NCBI RefSeq assembly: GCF_000415985.1 | Contig: NZ_KE356561.1 | Location: 1,069,729 to 1,133,728, forward strand | Length of the DNA stretch: 64,000 bases | DNA from: Haloquadratum walsbyi J07HQW2 | GTDB lineage: Archaea; Halobacteriota; Halobacteria; Halobacteriales; Haloferacaceae | Reading direction: 5' to 3' | In this document: positions 56,207 to 64,000 of the stretch, one piece after another | How the letters are laid out: every line of letters begins with the position of its first letter | Position numbering within the stretch: the first letter of the stretch is position 1 | Program-made: the position numbers and the translations under genes | The notes under the pieces: model-generated | Database searches by the model: none | What the model saw: only the letters and a program-made list of their open reading frames with translations | Told to the model about the DNA's origin: nothing

Positions 56207-58770
56207 TTATTGAGCCGGTGTTGTTGACGCATTCTTGCTTTCACTCTTATTATCATCCGTTTCCGATGTGTTATCTGCGTTTGGATGAATGTCAACGCTT
56301 GCAACAGTATCATTCGTATCTAGATCCATGACAATGACTCCCGATGTGTTTCGACCGACCGTTGAGATATCGCTGACGGGGGTTCGGAGGATCTGCCCAT
56401 TGCGGCTCATAATAAAGAGTTCACTATCTGCTCCGACTGTCTCAACTTCACAAACACGACCGTTGCGGTCGTTTGTCTTGATATCAATGAGCCCTTTACC
56501 ATTACGAGATTGTTGTCGGTACCGATCAATGTTAGTCCGCTTGCCATATCCATGTTCGGTCACGGTGAGGACCCACTCATCACGGTCCTCATCGATAGCA
56601 GCAAGCGCGGCAACGGCGTCGGTATCCTCAAGTTTGATTCCATGAACACCGCGAGCTGACCGTCCCATCGATCTGACATCGATCTCATCGAATCGAATAG
56701 CCATCCCTTTGCGGGTCCCAAGGATGATATCCTGGCTTCCATCTGTCACCTCAACATCAATAAGTTCATCATCAGCATCAAGATCTATTGCGATGATACC
56801 CGTTGCTCGGATATTCTGGAAGGAATTTACACTCGTTCGTTTAATATACCCTGATTGGGTTACCATTGTAAAGTATCGCTCATTACCATTATCAATATCC
56901 ATCTCAGCGGTATTGACAACAGCAGTGATCTCTTCACCATCATCCAATTCTAAGAGATTTACTGCTGACTTTCCACGAGCAGTCCGTGACATTTCTGGAA
57001 TTTGATATGTCTTGAGCTGATATACTTGCCCATGGCTGGTGAAATACAGTAGATAATCATGCGTATTTGCAACATATACTGATGATACATTGTCACCATC
57101 TTTCAGTGATGTCCCGATGATACCTTTTCCACCGCGATGTTGACTACGGAAGTCTTCAACTGACATCCGTTTTATATAATCGTCTTCAGTAACGACGACA
57201 ATGACATTTTCCTGTTCAATTAAGTCCTCATGCGTAACTGCCCCATCATCCTCAATTATGCTTGTTCGTCGTTCATCAGCATACCCATCGCGGATCGTAG
57301 CGAGTTCATCTTCAACAACAGCATCAAGCTCATCAGGGTTGCTGAGGATTGTTTGAAGACGATCAATACGCTGTTGAACAGATTCATATTCGTCTTCAAT
57401 CTCGTCGGATTCAAGTGACGTGAGCGAGCCGAGTTGCATCGCAACGATATGGTTCGCCTGAGCTTCAGAGAAATCAAATGTTGGTAATGGCTCACTGTGC
57501 TCATCCGATTCAACAACGTGCTCACCACGAAGTGCAGCCTTTGCACTGTCACGATCTGTTGAGTTTCGAATAATATCGACAACATCATCAGCCTGCTTGA
57601 GGGCACGAAGTCGACCCTCGAGAATGTGCGCACGGTCGCGTTTTTCACCAAGTTCATACTGTGATCGACGACGAACAACAGTGCGGCGATGCTCAAGATA
57701 CTCATGGAGTGTTTGTTTGAGTGTGAGCACCTGCGGTTGTCCATCAACAAGTGCGAGGTTGATCACTCCAAATGTCGATTCCAAATGGTGTTCGAGTAAT
57801 TGGTTTTTCACAACATCCGGATTTGCGCCTCGCTTGATTTCAACAACAACACGAATCCCATCTCGGTCGGATTCATCTCTGAGATCGCGAATGCCTTCGA
57901 TTGTCCCAGCGTTAACGTTATCAGCGATTCGTTCGACCAATCGTGCCTTGTTTGTTTGGAACGGTAGTTCTGTTATGACGATCCGATCATCTTGGACATT
58001 GAATTCCGCACGAACACGGAGTCGTCCACGCCCGGTTTTGTATGCTTTATGAATTGCATTCTGTCCAACGATGTTTGCACCAGTTGGAAAGTCCGGACCT
58101 TTTACATGACTCATCAGGTCCTCAATCGTACAGTCAGGATTATGAATCAGATGAATTGTTGCATCAATTACCTCACCAAGATTATGTGGTGGAATGTTGG
58201 TCGACATCCCAACTGCAATCCCGGATGATCCATTAACTAAGAGATTTGGAAACGCTGCCGGAAGCACGGAGGGTTCTGTGAGTCGATCATCGTAATTTGC
58301 TGTGAACTCAACGGTGTCCATCTCAATATCGTCCAACAACTCCTCAGCAATTGGCGACATACGTGCCTCGGTATATCGCATCGCTGCCGGTGGATCACCG
58401 TCAACAGAGCCAAAGTTTCCTTGCCCATCGACAAGTGGATATCGCATCGAAAAGTCCTGTGCCATCCGTGCAAGCGTATTGTAAATCGCGGAATCTCCAT
58501 GTGGATGGTAATCACCCATCGTTTCACCGACAATTGATGATGACTTACGATGGGCAGATCGAGCGGAAATTCCCGATTGATGCATGGCATACAGGATCCG
58601 TCGATGGACAGGTTTGAGTCCGTCACGAACATCCGGGAGCGCTCGACCCGCAATAACTGACATTGCGTAGTCGATATACGACTGTTCCATTTCCCGCTCA
58701 ATTCGTGCTGTCTCAACCTCAGCAGCAATTCCTGTCTCAGGATCAAATCGTTCGGGAGCGTCTGAACTCA

Positions 58771-58771
<1 letters not shown>
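56207..58771 (-). CDS. gyrA: DNA gyrase subunit A
   Basis: An 854-residue subunit of DNA gyrase, which introduces negative supercoils and resolves links. The N-terminal half has [20 protein letters not shown], then [20 protein letters not shown] and [20 protein letters not shown]; the Tyr that binds DNA is in [15 protein letters not shown]. The C-terminal pinwheel carries [13 protein letters not shown] as the GyrA box, and blades such as [20 protein letters not shown]. The ATG at 58771 shares its A with the gyrB stop (TAATG), so the two are coupled. The 58786 start is less likely. No intein is seen. Confidence 0.96.
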
Positions 58772-61503
<2,732 letters not shown>

Positions 61504-64000
61504 ATGACCTCGTTTCAGTCGGAACTCGGCGAAGAGAGCGAGATTGCCGATGAGTTGGCAGAGAGCCAACGAGCAATTTCGATCGCCGAGTTCTTCGAGA
61601 AGAACAAGCATATGCTGGGCTTCGACTCGGGAGCTCGAGGGCTTGTAACCGCTGTGAAGGAAGCGGTTGACAATGCTCTTGATGCCACCGAAGAAGCCGG
61701 GATTAAACCAGATATCTCTATTGAAATTCGTGAATCCGGTGATTACTATACCCTCATTGTCGAAGATAACGGTCCAGGGATAACACGCGAACAAGTACCC
61801 AAAGTCTTTGGAAAGCTACTGTATGGGTCGCGATTTCATGCTCGCGAACAGTCACTGACACCCAATCAGACGCTTCTAGTTCGTCGCGATGGTGATGTTA
61901 CATTTACTTCAATCAGTGAGTTATGTGATTCACATCTACTTGAGGATGGGCCGGCATCAGCTCCTATTCCGGCAGACTCCAATATCGAAGTGCCATCATT
62001 CAATCGAACGACACATGAAATGACGTGGCAACCAGTGACAAATGCAATTCGTCACCGGACAGATGAGGACGTGTATCGGGTTTCAACAGCATGTGGTCGA
62101 ACAGTTGAGATAACAGGTAATCATAGTCTATTTTCACTTTCTTCCAGTGGCGAAACGATAGAAGTGAATGCTAGCGAACTCTCACCAGGGGATAACATTC
62201 TCGCGCCAAAGCAACTTCCGGTGACTCCAGAATCTACAGATGTCAGAGAAGCCGTGGATACGGAGCCACAGGCGGGTGAGAAAGGACAGATCATTAATAT
62301 TCTTGATTACATTCAGTTAGCTGATCTTCAAGAAAGTGAGTATACATTCCAAATTCATGGAGTTGATGAAGCATCTCATTCCTCTGTGGGGGATCATCAT
62401 ACTTCGTCATGCGCAGCAAAAATGAGTTCATCTTCATCGATGATGGCATCTACTGGAGTTGCATCATCAAGTGGACAACAAGCTCATTTTAGTGCAGACC
62501 GGCAACACTCAAAAACTGATATATTCGATAGTAGCCACAAAAATAACGAGAGCCGCATATCAGTCAAAGAGATAATTGAGTGTAATGAAGCGTCTACAGT
62601 TGCCGATCATACTCTTGAGATAATCAATCCGGACGGCGAGACAGCACGATTGCCAGTGTCGGTTCCTATCGATGATATAGTAACTTCTCATCTCACGAAA
62701 TATATTACATCAGAATCTACACCAGCAGTATCACACACATCAAATAGCAAGCTAGATAACAGCACGCCAGATGAATTCTCAGAGGGCACAACAACACCGC
62801 TTGAATCGATAATATCGCTCATCTGTGAGAGTGCTGGAGAGATACGGCTCCCGTCGTTTATTTTTGAGTGTGACTCTGAACACCAACAGCAGTTACTAAC
62901 TAAATTATATCAACATAGCGAGACGCCAAACAAAACAGCTGCTAGCAATGATGTTGCTACATATACAACATCGAGTGAAACATTTGCCAGACAGCTCACC
63001 ACGTTGTGGAATATGAATGGGGTAGTTGCAACAACAGATACACGAACTGAGACTATTGCAGCTGAGAGTGAACGAACGGTATATGAGGTATCGGTTGATC
63101 AGGCTGAGGTTGAAGTGGTAACTGATAACGAACCAGATTATCAACAGCATAACGGAGACCTTTGTTTATTGTCGGTAAACAACATTGAGCAAATTGACGC
63201 ACCGCCATATGTATATGATATCTCCGTTCCAGGTGCAAGCGGTCATGATGAGAATTTTGTGGTCACAAATGATGGAGCAATCTGTGTAAAGAATAGTCGA
63301 GGACAACAAGGAATTGGGATCTCTGCAGCGGTGTTGTACTCACAGCTTACTTCAGGGAAGCCAGCAAGGATAACCACGCGAACACAGAGTTCCGATACAG
63401 CACAATATTTTGAACTCATTATTGATACAGACACAAACGAACCAGAGGTGAGTGCCGATCGGGAGCGTGACCCTGGTGCTGCATCGCTATCACCAACCCA
63501 TGGCACGCGGATTGAGTTAGAAATGGAAGCAAACATGCGGGCTCGTGGACAGCTTCGGGATTACGTCAAAGACACGGCGGTTGTCAACCCACATGCACGG
63601 ATCACACTTGATGAACCCGGGCTCGAGGAGCCTCGTCAGTACGAGCGGGTCGACGGTGCTGAACTACCGGCACAAACTGAAGAGATTCGACCACATCCAC
63701 ATGGTGTTGAATTAGGAACGTTGTTGAAGATGCTTGAAGCAACAGAGTCATACTCTGTGTCTGGCTTTCTTCGTGAGGAATTCACTCGTGTTGGATCAAA
63801 AACAGCAACAAAAATCCTCAATCGATTTCGTGACCGTCACTTTGGTCGTGCTCTTCCTGTGTCTGCTCCGGAAACGATACCAAGTGATGTAGCTGATGTC
63901 GACGATACTGATGATACATTACCCTCGTCACTTGAATCAATCATTGAAGTTGCGGTAGTAAACAAAGGTGCGTCTGCGACTGCTGAATTCGCAGACCGTG
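61504..64000 (+). CDS. top6B: DNA topoisomerase VI subunit B, with intein (3' end outside the window)
   Basis: Type IIB topoisomerase subunit B. With subunit A it relaxes and unlinks DNA using ATP. The GHKL part reads [40 protein letters not shown] and [20 protein letters not shown]. After the intein it resumes [20 protein letters not shown], the ATP-lid region. Later parts are [20 protein letters not shown] and the H2TH part ([20 protein letters not shown]). The start is ATG 61504. The reading frame is still open at the last base. Without the intein about 351 residues are visible. Confidence 0.95.
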   Translation, partial: MTSFQSELGEESEIADELAESQRAISIAEFFEKNKHMLGFDSGARGLVTAVKEAVDNALDATEEAGIKPDISIEIRESGDYYTLIVEDNGPGITREQVPKVFGKLLYGSRFHAREQSLTPNQTLLVRRDGDVTFTSISELCDSHLLEDGPASAPIPADSNIEVPSFNRTTHEMTWQPVTNAIRHRTDEDVYRVSTACGRTVEITGNHSLFSLSSSGETIEVNASELSPGDNILAPKQLPVTPESTDVREAVDTEPQAGEKGQIINILDYIQLADLQESEYTFQIHGVDEASHSSVGDHHTSSCAAKMSSSSSMMASTGVASSSGQQAHFSADRQHSKTDIFDSSHKNNESRISVKEIIECNEASTVADHTLEIINPDGETARLPVSVPIDDIVTSHLTKYITSESTPAVSHTSNSKLDNSTPDEFSEGTTTPLESIISLICESAGEIRLPSFIFECDSEHQQQLLTKLYQHSETPNKTAASNDVATYTTSSETFARQLTTLWNMNGVVATTDTRTETIAAESERTVYEVSVDQAEVEVVTDNEPDYQQHNGDLCLLSVNNIEQIDAPPYVYDISVPGASGHDENFVVTNDGAICVKNSRGQQGIGISAAVLYSQLTSGKPARITTRTQSSDTAQYFELIIDTDTNEPEVSADRERDPGAASLSPTHGTRIELEMEANMRARGQLRDYVKDTAVVNPHARITLDEPGLEEPRQYERVDGAELPAQTEEIRPHPHGVELGTLLKMLEATESYSVSGFLREEFTRVGSKTATKILNRFRDRHFGRALPVSAPETIPSDVADVDDTDDTLPSSLESIIEVAVVNKGASATAEFADR
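61852..63294 (+). other. Intein in Top6B (481 residues) with degenerate endonuclease region
   Basis: Inserted between HAREQ and SRGQQGIG in the ATP-binding part. It starts Ser ([20 protein letters not shown]); block B is [12 protein letters not shown] (TxxH), block [21 protein letters not shown] and block G ends AICVKN before Ser. Unusual points are Ser at position 1 and Lys in place of the usual His before the last Asn. The region between blocks B and F (about 350 residues) contains a Ser/His-rich stretch. Only weak LAGLIDADG-type remnants are seen, such as [18 protein letters not shown], so the homing endonuclease is likely dead. Confidence 0.9.

Overview
The window reads as haloarchaeal chromosome, most likely Haloquadratum walsbyi or a close relative. 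The proteins are strongly acidic, base composition is AT-rich for a haloarchaeon (my visual estimate), GTG starts and 1-13 nt gene overlaps are common, and two DNA topoisomerase genes carry inteins. No rRNA, tRNA or convincing CRISPR array was recognised.

Layout. 1-8 kb is core: S-adenosylmethionine synthetase (window-truncated), a CYTH protein, an FKBP-type prolyl isomerase, a MinD-like relic, a YlbF-family protein, a large membrane protein, Dph2 and a metallo-beta-lactamase-fold hydrolase. About 8.0-20.8 kb is an accessory region dominated by decay: a TnpB relic with a terminal hairpin, an intact and a broken copy of an unusual CcdA-like/tyrosine-recombinase fusion, a HicBA module whose toxin is broken by a 13-bp tandem duplication, a broken RelBE-like module, small AbrB-like and acidic genes, an AT-rich integrase relic whose start codon lies inside a perfect 13-bp palindrome, a SWIM zinc-finger gene with an in-frame stop, a gene-poor stretch holding a GC-rich structured patch, a DDE transposase relic and an integrase/winged-helix relic.

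From 20.8 kb the window is core again: an Lrp regulator, an amidohydrolase, DabB-DabA (inorganic carbon uptake) behind a near-perfect 30-bp palindrome, an SRAP protein, an RNase H-fold nuclease, a glycosyltransferase, a bactofilin-like protein, an Obg/DRG-like GTPase, an aminotransferase, a NitT/TauT-type ABC transporter, the XPB-Bax1 repair pair, an NSUN-type RNA methyltransferase with a separate partner, a PAC2 protein, the GrpE-DnaK-DnaJ cluster, pyrimidine salvage genes (cdd, udp) around a frameshifted ZIP transporter, an NDH-2-like oxidoreductase, a sugar epimerase and gyrBA. The last gene, top6B, is divergent from gyrB and runs off the end.

The most interesting points are the paired inteins in the divergently arranged gyrB and top6B, the CcdA-like/recombinase fusion in two states, the palindromes in front of the integrase relic and dabB, the structured patch near 16.7 kb, and a series of genes broken by one visible lesion (hicA, relB, SWIM protein, the 47.6-kb gene, ZIP transporter). 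Family assignments come from recalled motifs, not from searches.
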